Source: Acidimicrobiales bacterium (lineage in GTDB: Bacteria; Actinomycetota; Acidimicrobiia; Acidimicrobiales; Iamiaceae). From it: DNA of 42,130 nt. The notes beneath the pieces were generated by a model, which had not been told where the DNA came from, did no database searches, and saw only the letters and a list, made by a program, of their open reading frames with translations. Positions 26,245-35,340 of this stretch are shown piece by piece; the stretch's first letter is position 1; every line of letters starts with the position of its first letter. The stretch is taken from positions 1-42,130 of the forward strand of contig JAOBWM010000157.1 of the NCBI GenBank assembly GCA_025463365.1. The letters run 5' to 3'. The position numbers were made by a program, and so were the translations under genes.

Positions 26245-28230
26245 GTGGTTGATGTGCAGAAGCCAGCAGTCGCAGTGATCGCCAGCCACACCAGCGGGCT
26301 GTCGATCCTCCTCATCGAGGACTCCGAGGACGACGCGGAGCTGGCCCTCCGGGCACTCGGACGAGGCCTCGGCGAGTTGTCCTCCAAGCGCGTCGAGTCC
26401 GGCGCGGAACTTCGCGCCGCGCTGGACGAGCGCCGATGGGACCTCGTGCTCTGCGACCACGGCCTGCCGTCGTTCGGGGTGCTCGATGCACTCGAGATCG
26501 TGCAGGCGACAGCCAACGACGTCCCCTTCGTGGTCTTGTCGGGGACCATCGGCGAGGAGGCCGCCGTCAAGGCACTGAAGGCGGGCGCGGCCGACGTCGT
26601 GCTCAAGTCGAACCTGTCGCGCCTCGCGTCGGTCGCCGAGCGCGAGCTTCGCGCCGCCGCAGACCGCCGCACCCGCCGAGGTGCAGAGGTGGCCCTGCGC
26701 GAGAGCGAGGCCCGCAAGGCCGCGGTCCTCGAATCGGTCCTCGACGCGATCGTCACCATCGATGCCGAGGGCCGAATCGTCGAGTTCAACCGCGCCGCCG
26801 AGCGCATGTTCGTCCGGGCACGCGTCGACGTGGTCGGCCAGGTGATGGGTGACCTCATCGTCCCGCCGTTGCTGCGCGAGCGGCATCGAGCCGGTCTGGC
26901 CGCCTACCTCGCCACCGGCGAGCCGACGATCCTCAACCAGCGGCTGACGATGACCGCGATGCGCTCCGACGGCCACGAGTTCCCGGTGGAGCTCGCCGTC
27001 GTCCCGATCGACATGCCTGGGCAGGTGATGTTCACCGCCTCGATCCGCGACATCACCGGCCAGGAACGGCTCCAGCGCGAGCTTCAGCAGGCACAGCGGT
27101 TGGAGAGCCTCGGACTGTTGGCCGGCGGCGTCGCGCACGACTTCAACAACCTCCTCGGCGTGATCATGAACTACGCCCACTTCGTGAACCAGCGGGTGAC
27201 CGACGACCCCCAGGCCACCGCCGACCTGGAGGCGATCGTCGAGGCAGCCGAACGCGCCGCCCAGCTCACCCGCCAGCTGCTCGCCTTCGGCCGCCGGGAG
27301 ATCGTCAACCCTCGCGTGATCGACCTCAACAGCGTGCTCGCGCAGATCGAACGGCTGTTGCGGCGGACCATGGGCGAGCACCTCGAGCTGACCGCGGTGT
27401 TGCACCCCGACCTCTGGCCGGTCTGGGCCGATCCCGGCCAGGTGGAGCAGGTGCTGGTCAACCTGGCGGTCAATGCCCGCGATGCCATGACCGATGGCGG
27501 CTCCATCACGCTCCGCACCCTCAACATCGACATCGACCCGATCTCGGCCGGCCAGTTCCGCACGCTGACGCCCGGCCGCTACGTGTGCCTCCGCGTGACC
27601 GACACCGGTTCGGGCATGGATGCCGATACGGCCGCTCGCGCCTTCGAGCCGTTCTTCACCACCAAGCCGAAGGGCGAGGGCACGGGGCTGGGACTGGCCA
27701 CGGTCTACGGCATCGTCCACCAGGCCGGCGGCGACGTCCACCTGTACTCCGAACCGGGTCGTGGCACCACCGTCTCGGTGTACCTGCCGGCCAGCGGCAC
27801 GCCCGTTCCCGCCCAGAAGAGCACCGTGGCCGCCCCCGCGGTGCAAGGCGGTCACGAGACGGTGCTGGTCGTCGAGGACGAGGATGCGTTCCGGGAGATG
27901 GCCCGCCGCATCCTGGTCGACCGCGGCTACACCGTGCTCGTCGCGGCCCACGCCGGGGAGGCGATCGCCCACTTCGACGTTCCCGACGTCCACATCGACC
28001 TCGTGCTCACCGATGTGGTCATGCCCGGTCGGTCGGGCATCGACCTCGCCGCCGACCTCTTGGCCACCCACCCCCGCCTGCCGGTGCTCTTCATGTCCGG
28101 GTACGCCGAGAGCATCGTGGCCGGAGACACCGAGATCACTGCGGCCGAGCTCATCGCCAAGCCGTTCACCGAGGCCACCTTGCTCGGGCGCATCCGGTCG
28201 GTGCTCGACCGCCCGATACCAGCCCCATGA
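26245..28230 (+). CDS. Hybrid histidine kinase: receiver-PAS-HisKA-HATPase-receiver
   Basis: A 661-residue soluble hybrid kinase. An N-terminal receiver has Asp71 in LVLCDHGLP; PAS follows (AVLESVLDAIVTIDAEGRIVEFNRAAERMF, near residues 154-195). The phospho-acceptor His298 is in GGVAHDFNNLL, then NARDAM, DTGSGM and GTGLGLATVYGI for ATP binding. A C-terminal receiver has Asp590 in LVLTDVVMPG. There is no membrane helix. Acidic and Lys residues of both receivers appear intact. It could receive phosphate from, or pass it to, the neighbouring kinase and receiver, though no HPt domain is seen. GTG 26245 follows GGGAGG; an in-frame GTG at 26254 is an alternative start. Confidence 0.92.
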   Translation: MVDVQKPAVAVIASHTSGLSILLIEDSEDDAELALRALGRGLGELSSKRVESGAELRAALDERRWDLVLCDHGLPSFGVLDALEIVQATANDVPFVVLSGTIGEEAAVKALKAGAADVVLKSNLSRLASVAERELRAAADRRTRRGAEVALRESEARKAAVLESVLDAIVTIDAEGRIVEFNRAAERMFVRARVDVVGQVMGDLIVPPLLRERHRAGLAAYLATGEPTILNQRLTMTAMRSDGHEFPVELAVVPIDMPGQVMFTASIRDITGQERLQRELQQAQRLESLGLLAGGVAHDFNNLLGVIMNYAHFVNQRVTDDPQATADLEAIVEAAERAAQLTRQLLAFGRREIVNPRVIDLNSVLAQIERLLRRTMGEHLELTAVLHPDLWPVWADPGQVEQVLVNLAVNARDAMTDGGSITLRTLNIDIDPISAGQFRTLTPGRYVCLRVTDTGSGMDADTAARAFEPFFTTKPKGEGTGLGLATVYGIVHQAGGDVHLYSEPGRGTTVSVYLPASGTPVPAQKSTVAAPAVQGGHETVLVVEDEDAFREMARRILVDRGYTVLVAAHAGEAIAHFDVPDVHIDLVLTDVVMPGRSGIDLAADLLATHPRLPVLFMSGYAESIVAGDTEITAAELIAKPFTEATLLGRIRSVLDRPIPAP

Positions 28231-28275
28231 GGCGAGGATCCGACTCAGGCCGGACTCGACCCGGGCGGGCGACCT

Positions 28276-28692
28276 TCAGCGACCGAGCAGCACGGTGAAC
28301 CACACCCGCTTGCCATGAGGCGGCATGGGCTCGACACCCCATCGGTGGGCGAGCCCGGCGACGATGAGCAACCCGCGACCGCTCGTGGACTCACCGTCGG
28401 CGGGCCTGGGCTCGGGCAGGACGGCATCGTCGTCGTGGACCGAGACCGTCACACGCGTCCGGGCGATGCTGAGATGCAGCACCGCCTCCGACGTCGTGTG
28501 GACGATGACGTTGGTCACCAACTCCGACGCCATCAACGAGACCGCCTCGAAGCGGTCGTCTCCCAAGCGTTGCCGCACCCCGGCGGCGTCGAGCTGGGAC
28601 TCCAGCCAGCGCCGGGCGACGCGACCGGCGGTCACCTCCCGACCGAGCTCGATCGTCCGCGCCACGTCCACGTCGGCTCCTTCGGGTGACAT
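28276..28692 (-). CDS. RsbW-like serine kinase/anti-sigma ATPase
   Basis: A 138-residue HATPase-fold protein. The N box SELVTNVIVHT has Glu57 and Asn61, and the glycine box is GRGLLIVAG, so ATP binding is likely, unlike the degenerate homologue at 14994. Such stand-alone domains phosphorylate STAS proteins or bind sigma factors. No sigma or STAS gene is adjacent. An in-frame ATG at 28767 would add 25 residues without likeness to the family; a TAGTTC box sits four bases before it, so the longer form is possible. It ends 46 bases from the hybrid kinase stop, in the convergent direction. The nearest partner in the window is the STAS protein at 40765. Confidence 0.82.
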   Translation of the reverse strand: MSPEGADVDVARTIELGREVTAGRVARRWLESQLDAAGVRQRLGDDRFEAVSLMASELVTNVIVHTTSEAVLHLSIARTRVTVSVHDDDAVLPEPRPADGESTSGRGLLIVAGLAHRWGVEPMPPHGKRVWFTVLLGR

Positions 28693-28823
28693 CCCGATGA
28701 GGTGGGCCGATGTCCGGTGGTCGCACGGTCCCGAAGGGGACGTGGTGTCGGTTCCGTGCGTTTGCATGGAGGAACTACACCAAAGTTCCTGGTCAGATGG
28801 ATGACCGAGATGCACGGTTGTCG

Positions 28824-28857
28824 CTGGTGCATCTGCACCAGATCCACCAGGTGCACC
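28824..28857. promoter_or_regulatory. Palindromes CTGGTGCATCTGCACCAG and GGTGCACC
   Basis: An 8-2-8 perfect palindrome (28824-28841) is followed 8 bases later by GGTGCACC (28850-28857), which repeats the same half-site GGTGCA. Two related sites in one divergent region suggest binding of a dimeric regulator. Confidence 0.5.
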
Positions 28858-28958
28858 GCGGCGACGCTCCCTCGAGCGTGGAGCCGGCGCGTGCATCTCC
28901 TCGTCGCTCGACGTGCCGGCCACATCGCCGGCCACCCAGCCCTCGACAGGACCGCTGG

Positions 28959-28964
28959 TAGCGT
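28959..28964 (+). promoter_or_regulatory. -10 box TAGCGT for the radical-SAM gene
   Basis: TAGCGT predicts a start near 28971 and a ~35-base leader. A GAGGAAGG at 28985-28992 is 13 bases before the ATG, longer than usual. Confidence 0.42.
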
Positions 28965-29005
28965 CGCCGGCAGGCTCCGGGCCCGAGGAAGGTTCGTGAT
29001 CGACC

Positions 29006-31312
29006 ATGGGTGAGGCGCGAGAGGATGCGGTACCGACCGCCCCCGAACGCACCGTCCAGCCCGGTCCGAGCGGCGCCCGCGTGCTCGTCGTCGAGGCCCA
29101 TGGCACGTTCTGCCTCGATCTGCACGTGGGGATGGCCGCACCGCTCGCCGAGGACCAGTGGGAAGACCTCGAGGCCTGCCCGCCGATGGGAGCGGGCTCG
29201 GCCCGGAGGCTCCGCGAGCTGCCGGGGCGCCAGCCGGTGTTCCTGCGGTGGCCTGGGCGGTGGCCCGAGTGGTTCGACCACGTCGACGGCACGTGGGTCC
29301 TCGCGGATGCTGCGTCGCTCCGCGCCGTGGAGGGCTCGCGGAGCCGGTTGGATTCAGAACCGAAGGCGGGCCAACCGACCGCCGCACCTGTTGCGACGCT
29401 TCGTCGCCGGCGCGTCGACGACGGGCGCTGGCCGGTCTGGCCCGTCGAGTACCACGAGCGCCCCCAACCGAACCTCGCCCTCGGCCTCGTCCTGTCGGCC
29501 GCCCAGGTCGAATCGGCCGTCGTCGATCGCTTCGCCATCCAGCCGCTCGGTTCGGCCCGTCCGTCGGCCATGGCCGACATCGCCTCCGAGCCGACGGGCG
29601 TCCTGCTGTTCTCGCACTACGTCTGGTCGACGCGGGGCAACCTGCGCATCAGCGCCGCCGCCAAGGCCACCAACCCGTGCCTGATCTCGGTGCACGGCGG
29701 CCCGAACGCACCGGGCTACGCCGACGACGTCGACGCCTTCTTCCACCAGAACCCGCACGTCGACGTGGTCGTGCACGGCGAGGGGGAGGCCACGCTCACC
29801 GAAGTACTCGTCCGCCTCGGAGCGACCGGCGCGCCCGCGTCTGACGATCCCGGTCGGCTGGCTTGTCTCCAAGGCGTCGGTGGCCTGTCGTTCCGGTCCG
29901 AGTCGGGCGCCGTCGTACGGGGGCCCAAGCGCAGCCGCATCGCCGACCTCGACCACGCGCCGAGCCCGTACCTGAGCGGCCAGTTCGACGAGCTCGAGCT
30001 CGCCGGCACGCTCGCCGTGGTCGAGACGAACCGCGGGTGCCCGTTCGGCTGCACGTTCTGCGACTGGGGCTCGGCCACCCGGAGTCGGGTGCGGACCTTC
30101 GACCTCGACCGGGTGATCGCCGAGATCGACTGGCTCGCTCAGCGCGACGTCGAAGGGATCTTCGTCGCCGACGCCAACTTCGGCGCCCTCGATCGAGACC
30201 TGCCCATCGCCGAGGCCATCGCCGCCGCCCGGCGCCGCACCGGCTCACCGCGCCAGGTGGTCTTCACGTTCGCCAAGGACACCGCCAAGCTGCTCATCCC
30301 GATCGTCGACCTCTTCTGGGAGGCCGGCGTGGAGGTCGACGGCAACCTCGCCCTCCAGACCGTCGACGAGCACACCCTCAAGATCGTGCGGCGCAAGAAC
30401 CTGCCGCGGCCGGAGTACGAGCGGGTCCGCAGCCAGTTCCGCGACCGGGGGCTCCCGCTCACCTCCGACATCATGCTCGGCCTTCCTGGTGCCACCTTCG
30501 AGTCCATGCGGGCCGACATCCAGTTCTGCCTCGACCACGAGATCACGCCTCGGGCGCACCGGACCGTGCTGCTGCCCAACGCCCCCATGAGCGCCCCGCA
30601 GCACCGCGAGGAGCACGGGATCGTGGCCGACCGCCTCCAGCGCACGGTGTCGGGCCGCACGTTCAGCGCCGAGGACGTGGCCCAGGTCGGCAACCTCCAT
30701 CGCCTGGCGGATGCCTGGGACTACTACGGCATCGCCCGCCTCCCGCTGCGGTTCGTGGCGCGCGACCACGGCCTGGCCGAGATCGACGTCCTGGAACGGG
30801 TCGACGAGCTGTCGCGGCGGCATGCCGACCGGTACCCCGCCATCGCGTGGGCCGCGGTCGGCTTCACCGCGTGGCTCGTCCCGCCGGGTTCCTGGGAGGC
30901 GTTCCTTGCCGAGCTGGGTGCCTGGCTCGTCGCGGAGTGCGGCATCCCCGACGATGCCGCCCTGCGGTCCGTGCTCGCGGCCCAGGCGGCCATGCTGCCG
31001 TCACCCGGGGCCAGCTTCCCCCGCCTCGTGGAGCTGGACCACGACGTGGTCGCCTGGATGTCTCGACATCCCGAGGACCCGGGCGGGCGCAGCCTCCCGA
31101 AGCTGGCCTCCTACGGCCCGGCGGTATTGGAGGTGCACGACGACGGCCGCAACGACCACCTCCTGGTGGCCAACCGCCAGTCCCGGGCTCACAGCGGTCG
31201 CCGCCTCCGCGAGGTTCGCCGGATCTACGCCCCCTCGTGGGAGCTGACCCATCCGCTCGCCCGCCCCCGCATGCTCGACGTCGAGCAACACGCCTTCCGC
31301 TTCGCGCAGTAG
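29006..31312 (+). CDS. B12-binding-like radical SAM enzyme, product unknown
   Basis: A 768-residue protein. Residues ~1-145 have no domain I recognise (VEAHGTFCLDLHVGMAAP, then WPGRWPEWFDHVDGTW). Residues ~145-275 look like a cobalamin-binding Rossmann part (PNLALGLVLSAA, FSHYVWSTRGN, LISVHGGPNAP, VVVHGEGEATL), though the DxHxxG motif of base-off B12 binding is absent. The radical SAM core follows with Cys345, Cys349 and Cys352 in GCPFGCTFCDWG, and LGLPGATFESM. The last ~200 residues are helical and family-specific. B12/radical-SAM enzymes typically methylate or rearrange unactivated carbons or make tetrapyrroles. No precursor peptide, synthase or transporter is adjacent, so the substrate is unknown. 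Confidence 0.85.
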   Translation: MGEAREDAVPTAPERTVQPGPSGARVLVVEAHGTFCLDLHVGMAAPLAEDQWEDLEACPPMGAGSARRLRELPGRQPVFLRWPGRWPEWFDHVDGTWVLADAASLRAVEGSRSRLDSEPKAGQPTAAPVATLRRRRVDDGRWPVWPVEYHERPQPNLALGLVLSAAQVESAVVDRFAIQPLGSARPSAMADIASEPTGVLLFSHYVWSTRGNLRISAAAKATNPCLISVHGGPNAPGYADDVDAFFHQNPHVDVVVHGEGEATLTEVLVRLGATGAPASDDPGRLACLQGVGGLSFRSESGAVVRGPKRSRIADLDHAPSPYLSGQFDELELAGTLAVVETNRGCPFGCTFCDWGSATRSRVRTFDLDRVIAEIDWLAQRDVEGIFVADANFGALDRDLPIAEAIAAARRRTGSPRQVVFTFAKDTAKLLIPIVDLFWEAGVEVDGNLALQTVDEHTLKIVRRKNLPRPEYERVRSQFRDRGLPLTSDIMLGLPGATFESMRADIQFCLDHEITPRAHRTVLLPNAPMSAPQHREEHGIVADRLQRTVSGRTFSAEDVAQVGNLHRLADAWDYYGIARLPLRFVARDHGLAEIDVLERVDELSRRHADRYPAIAWAAVGFTAWLVPPGSWEAFLAELGAWLVAECGIPDDAALRSVLAAQAAMLPSPGASFPRLVELDHDVVAWMSRHPEDPGGRSLPKLASYGPAVLEVHDDGRNDHLLVANRQSRAHSGRRLREVRRIYAPSWELTHPLARPRMLDVEQHAFRFAQ

Positions 31313-31327
31313 CCGCGACGACGTCGA

Positions 31328-32185
31328 TCAGGAGCCGGTCGTGGGCCGGCGCAACCAGTGGTCCGTCGAGGCATCGGGGATCTCGTGGACCGGGTGGACC
31401 GGCGCGCCGGGCGAGACGTGGGACGTGATGTCCTGGGTAGCGAGGGCCGGGTCGATGTCCGGGGGCCAGGCCTCGGCGATGCCGACCAACGTCGTGAGGG
31501 CCGCCCAGCCGGCCTCGACCGCGCCCTGGTCGCTGTCGGGCGGCGGCCGATAGCCGGTGGGCGTGAGCTCGAAGTGCACCTCCTCGTCGGAGCGACTCGA
31601 CATGGCCGCCCGCACGGCACCGAACGGCGCGATGCGCGTCCACCGCACGCCGTGCACCTCGTCACGGGGACATCCGGGCACGTTGAGGTTCACCACAGAT
31701 CGAGCGGGTCCACGAGCCACCTGTTCGAGCACCTCGGTGGCGATGGCGGCGGCCGTGTCCCAGTGCCACGGATCGGACTGCTCGATGCTGACCGCCAGCC
31801 CCGACAGGCCGAAGTTCTGGGCCGTCAACGCCGCGCCGACCGTGCCCGAGTGCAGGATCGATCGGCCCGTGTTGAGCCCGGCATTGATGCCGGAGACGAC
31901 CAGGTCGGGCATGGGCCCAAAGGCCTCGAGCCGAGCCGCGACGACGGTGAGCGCCGGCGGTCCCGCCAACGCCCATGCCTCGACGGCGGGCAGGCCGTCG
32001 AGCGCGACGCGCCGGACCGCGAGCGGAACGTCGGGCCGAAGGTCCCCGAGGGCGGCGCCGCTCCCGCTGTAGTTCCGATCAGGCGCGACCACCACCACCT
32101 CGTGGCCCGCCTCTGCGAGGTGCCGAGCGAGCACCTGGATGCCCTCGGACTCGATCCCGTCGTCGTTGGTCACCAGCAGGCGCAT
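31328..32185 (-). CDS. surE: 5'/3'-nucleotidase SurE
   Basis: A 285-residue SurE-type metal-dependent nucleotidase that removes phosphate from nucleoside monophosphates. The start MRLLVTNDDGIESEG contains the metal-binding Asn7-Asp8-Asp9 triad; APDRNYSGSG near residues 34-43 and VVSGINAGLNTG near 95-106 complete the site, with HSGTVGAAL after it. The C-terminal half is longer and more variable than in Escherichia coli (253 residues) and carries YRPPPDSDQGAVEAG. The ATG has GGAGAGG 8 bases upstream. It converges on the radical-SAM gene with only 15 bases between the stops, and follows guaA in the same direction, a loose link to purine nucleotide handling. Confidence 0.93.
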   Translation of the reverse strand: MRLLVTNDDGIESEGIQVLARHLAEAGHEVVVVAPDRNYSGSGAALGDLRPDVPLAVRRVALDGLPAVEAWALAGPPALTVVAARLEAFGPMPDLVVSGINAGLNTGRSILHSGTVGAALTAQNFGLSGLAVSIEQSDPWHWDTAAAIATEVLEQVARGPARSVVNLNVPGCPRDEVHGVRWTRIAPFGAVRAAMSSRSDEEVHFELTPTGYRPPPDSDQGAVEAGWAALTTLVGIAEAWPPDIDPALATQDITSHVSPGAPVHPVHEIPDASTDHWLRRPTTGS

Positions 32186-32337
32186 GTCGTCGTCCTCTCC
32201 ACGTCGGACCGGGGCGGTCGGCCGTTCACGTCCGCCCGACCGTCAGCCAGGCTGGCCGCACTCGATGACGGCATGCTCGCGCCGACCTCTCGTGGAGGTG
32301 AACATCGAGCGACGATCACCATCCTCGGCCGGTCGCG

Positions 32338-33948
32338 CTACTCCCACTCGATCGTGCCCGGGGGCTTGCTGGTGATGTCGAGGGTCACGCGGTTGACCTC
32401 GTCGACCTCGTTGGTGATCCGCGTGGAGATGAGCTCGAGGAGCTCGTAGGGAAGCCGGGACCAGTCGGCGGTCATGGCGTCCTCGCTGCTCACGGGACGG
32501 AGCACGACGGGGTGGCCGTAGGTCCGCTCGTCGCCCTGGACGCCGACGGAGCGCACGTTCGCCAGCAGCACGACCGGGAACTGCCAGACGGTCTTCGAGA
32601 GGCCGGACCTGGTCAGCTCCTCCTGGGCGATGGCGTCGGCCTCGCGGAGGATCGCGAGCCGCTCCTCGGTGACCTCGCCCATGATGCGGATGGCCAGGCC
32701 GGGACCGGGGAACGGGTGGCGGTTGACGATCTCCTCGGGCAACCCGAGCTCGAAGCCCACCGCCCGAACCTCGTCCTTGAAGAGCAGGCGCAGGGGCTCG
32801 ATGAGGCGGAACTCGATGTCGTCGGGCAGGCCACCGACGTTGTGGTGGCTCTTGATGTTGGCCGTCCCGGCCCCGCCGCCCGACTCGACGACGTCGGGAT
32901 ACAACGTCCCCTGCACGAGGAACTCGATGTCGTCGGCGTGGCCTTCGGCGGCGATGACCTTCTTGGCCGTCTCCTCGAAGACGCGGATGAACTGCTCGCC
33001 GATGATCTTGCGCTTCTCCTCAGGGTCCGTCCTGCCCTCGAGCGCGGCGAGGAAGCGCTCCCTGGCCGGCTCGACCCAGAGCTTGACCCCGGTCGACGCG
33101 ACGTAGTCCCGCTGAACCTGCTCGCGCTCCCCCTTGCGGAGCAGGCCGTGGTCCACGAACACGCACGTGAGCTGGTCGCCCACCGCCTTGTGGACCAAGG
33201 CCGCGGCGACCGCGGAATCCACGCCACCGGACAGGCCGCACAGCACGTGGCGATCGCCGACCTGGGCACGGATGTCGGCCACGAGGTCGTCGATGATGTT
33301 GGACGTCGTCCACGCCGGCTCGATGCCGGCGCCTTCGTAGAGGAACCGCTCGAGCACCTGCTGGCCGAAGCTCGAGTGGAGGACCTCCGGGTGCCACTGC
33401 ACCCCGAACATCCGCCGCTCGTGGTCCTCGAAGCCCGCGACGACGGCGCCACCAGTCGACGCGGTGACGGTGAAGCCGGCCGGAGCCTCCACCACCGAAT
33501 CGCGGTGCGACATCCACACCGGTTGGCGTTCCGGCTGACCCGCGAACAGCAGGCTGTCGGTCTCGACCGATGCCTCCGTCCGCCCGAACTCCGCCAGGTC
33601 GGTGCGCTTGACCGTCCCGCCGAGGGCGAGGGCCATGGCCTGGAAGCCGTAACAGATGCCGAAGATGGGGATGCCGGCTTGGAACAGCTTGGGATCCACG
33701 TGCGGGGCACCTTCGGCGTACACGCTCGCCGGCCCGCCCGAGAGGATGATCGCCGACGGCTTCTTGGCCAGCAGTTCGGCGAGCGGCATCGAGTGCGGGA
33801 CGACCTCGCTGAATATCTTGGCCTCGCGGACCCGCCGAGCGATCAGCTGCGCGTACTGCGCCCCGAAATCGACGACCAGCACCAGCGCCGAGCGGTGATC
33901 GGCGTCCGGACCCGACCCGGATGCACCGCGATCGAGCAGATCGCTCAT
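32338..33948 (-). CDS. guaA: GMP synthase (glutamine-hydrolysing)
   Basis: A 536-residue two-part enzyme making GMP from XMP, glutamine and ATP. The N-terminal glutaminase has the nucleophile Cys in GICYGFQ near residue 106 and HPE (VQWHPEVLH) near 195. The PP-loop [15 protein letters not shown] near 245-259 begins the synthetase, and the C-terminal dimer domain ends [12 protein letters not shown], as is usual. The length matches the family. The ATG at 33948 has GAGGAAA five bases upstream; a TAGCCT -10 (33993-33998) predicts a ~40-base leader. An in-frame extension to 34086 has no likeness to GuaA. No xanthine or guanine riboswitch was seen in the short leader. Confidence 0.97.
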   Translation of the reverse strand: MSDLLDRGASGSGPDADHRSALVLVVDFGAQYAQLIARRVREAKIFSEVVPHSMPLAELLAKKPSAIILSGGPASVYAEGAPHVDPKLFQAGIPIFGICYGFQAMALALGGTVKRTDLAEFGRTEASVETDSLLFAGQPERQPVWMSHRDSVVEAPAGFTVTASTGGAVVAGFEDHERRMFGVQWHPEVLHSSFGQQVLERFLYEGAGIEPAWTTSNIIDDLVADIRAQVGDRHVLCGLSGGVDSAVAAALVHKAVGDQLTCVFVDHGLLRKGEREQVQRDYVASTGVKLWVEPARERFLAALEGRTDPEEKRKIIGEQFIRVFEETAKKVIAAEGHADDIEFLVQGTLYPDVVESGGGAGTANIKSHHNVGGLPDDIEFRLIEPLRLLFKDEVRAVGFELGLPEEIVNRHPFPGPGLAIRIMGEVTEERLAILREADAIAQEELTRSGLSKTVWQFPVVLLANVRSVGVQGDERTYGHPVVLRPVSSEDAMTADWSRLPYELLELISTRITNEVDEVNRVTLDITSKPPGTIEWE

Positions 33949-33992
33949 CGGTTTTCCTCGGAACGCAAACCCTCTGGCCGACTCATCCGGAG

Positions 33993-33998
33993 AGGCTA
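33993..33998 (-). promoter_or_regulatory. -10 box TAGCCT for guaA
   Basis: Minus-strand TAGCCT gives a leader of roughly 40 bases containing GAGGAAA (33953-33959) before ATG 33948. Confidence 0.4.
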
Positions 33999-34045
33999 GC
34001 ACCGGTGTAATTCGACCCGACGACGCCCAGGTGAAGCCGCGGAGG

Positions 34046-35140
34046 TCAGCCGGCGAAGGACGGTGTCGCAGCGATCGGGGTGGCACCGGGGGCGATGTCG
34101 CGGCCCGCCACCGCCGGCTCGGAGGTGGCGGCCGGCGCGGTCGTGGAGGTGCTGGTGCTGGTGGTGGCCGTCGTCGTCGTCGAGTAGTCGACCGTCGGCA
34201 CGTCGAAGGTGTCGCAGGCCGACAACTCGTCGATGCCGTGGGCGGCCAGCCAGTTGACGGAGGTCTGGTACGTCGCCGGATCCCCGTACGTGTGCCCCTC
34301 GCCGGGAAGGGAGATGAGGTCGCACTCCGAGCCGGTCAACACCGTGCCCTTGCAGGTCGCACGAGCGGCACCGATCGGCACGATCGAATCCTCCTCGCCG
34401 TTGAACATGAGCACCGGCGGATCGTCGGGCCGCGAGGGCGGCACGCCATGCAGGTCGAGTCCGCTGAAGGAGACCGCGGCGGCGATCAGCGACGGCCCAC
34501 CGGGTGGGGTGATCGCCGTCGGCTTGTGCGCCAGGCCGAGCGCGGTGATCGCCCCCGCCGAGTAGCCCGACGCGATGACCGACGCAGGATCGATGCGTAG
34601 GGTCGCGGCGTTGGCGTGGATCCACTCGACCGCGGCCACGGCGTCATCGAGCGTGTCCTGCACCGCCCCCGGAGTCGGAACGGAGATGACGCCGGTGTCC
34701 GGTGGCAGGTCCTGGACCCGGTAGTCGATCGACACCACGACGAACCCCCGGCTCGCGAAGTCCTCGAACACCTGCCCGTCGTCGGTGCGGTCGCCGTACT
34801 CGAAGAAGCCGCCGTGCATCCACAACAAGACGGGCCGCAACGAGCCCGGTGGATCGCCGATCGGCTCGTAGACGTCGAGCGCCAGGTTCTCCAGGTCGCC
34901 CGCGTGGTTGACGGCCGTCCGGTAGACCGTGCCGTCCTGGGTCTGCTGCCAGTCGTAGGGGTGGTCGCAGAACGGCTGGACCGCCTGCGCCGACCGGGTC
35001 GCCGAGGTGCAGGGACTCGCGGTGGCAGCCGACCCGAAGGCCACCGGAGCGACGAGCCCGGCGACCGCGCACAGGACCAGCGCGCGCATCGACCTGCGAC
35101 GCCGATCCGAGCCGGATCGATGGTTCCGTCGAGCGTCCAT
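34046..35140 (-). CDS. Secreted alpha/beta hydrolase (carboxylesterase-like)
   Basis: A 364-residue exported hydrolase. An Arg-rich start ([16 protein letters not shown]) precedes a hydrophobic stretch ([17 protein letters not shown]) ending near ATASP, consistent with a signal peptide. The oxyanion motif HGGFF is at 109-113, the nucleophile Ser194 is in GYSAG, Asp250 is in NGEEDS, and His282 is in GEGHTYG, completing the triad of the BD-FAE/esterase-lipase group. The last ~45 residues are Thr/Ser-rich ([14 protein letters not shown]), likely an extracellular linker. Disulfide-prone cysteines fit secretion. ATG 35140 follows AGGGGA; an in-frame start at 35272 would bury the signal peptide. 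Its ester substrate is unknown. Confidence 0.86.
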   Translation of the reverse strand: MDARRNHRSGSDRRRRSMRALVLCAVAGLVAPVAFGSAATASPCTSATRSAQAVQPFCDHPYDWQQTQDGTVYRTAVNHAGDLENLALDVYEPIGDPPGSLRPVLLWMHGGFFEYGDRTDDGQVFEDFASRGFVVVSIDYRVQDLPPDTGVISVPTPGAVQDTLDDAVAAVEWIHANAATLRIDPASVIASGYSAGAITALGLAHKPTAITPPGGPSLIAAAVSFSGLDLHGVPPSRPDDPPVLMFNGEEDSIVPIGAARATCKGTVLTGSECDLISLPGEGHTYGDPATYQTSVNWLAAHGIDELSACDTFDVPTVDYSTTTTATTSTSTSTTAPAATSEPAVAGRDIAPGATPIAATPSFAG

Positions 35141-35340
35141 GATGTCCCCTGTCGAGAAGGCCTCTGCCACCGGCAGGCGTTCCGCCGACTCCTCCTCGTG
35201 CGGACGATAGGAGACGGGATCGTCTCTCGCTCGGACGAGCGATTCCTGCATCCCAGCCCACGACCGAACCATCGCATTCGTGAACCCATGGCTCGGTGCG
35301 GGTGATCTTGGCCTACCGGCCAGATCGACGGGTCACGGTC

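Larger units (their letters stand above)
28693..29005. other. Divergent intergenic region with operator-like palindromes
   Basis: These 313 bases separate the RsbW-like gene from the radical-SAM gene. They hold the palindromes at 28824-28857 and a TAGCGT -10 box (28959-28964). No gene is convincing. Confidence 0.6.

Noticed and set aside
32186-32337. A tRNA or small RNA between guaA and surE
   Set aside because: No cloverleaf or GTTCNANNC loop is visible; only short GC-rich stems.
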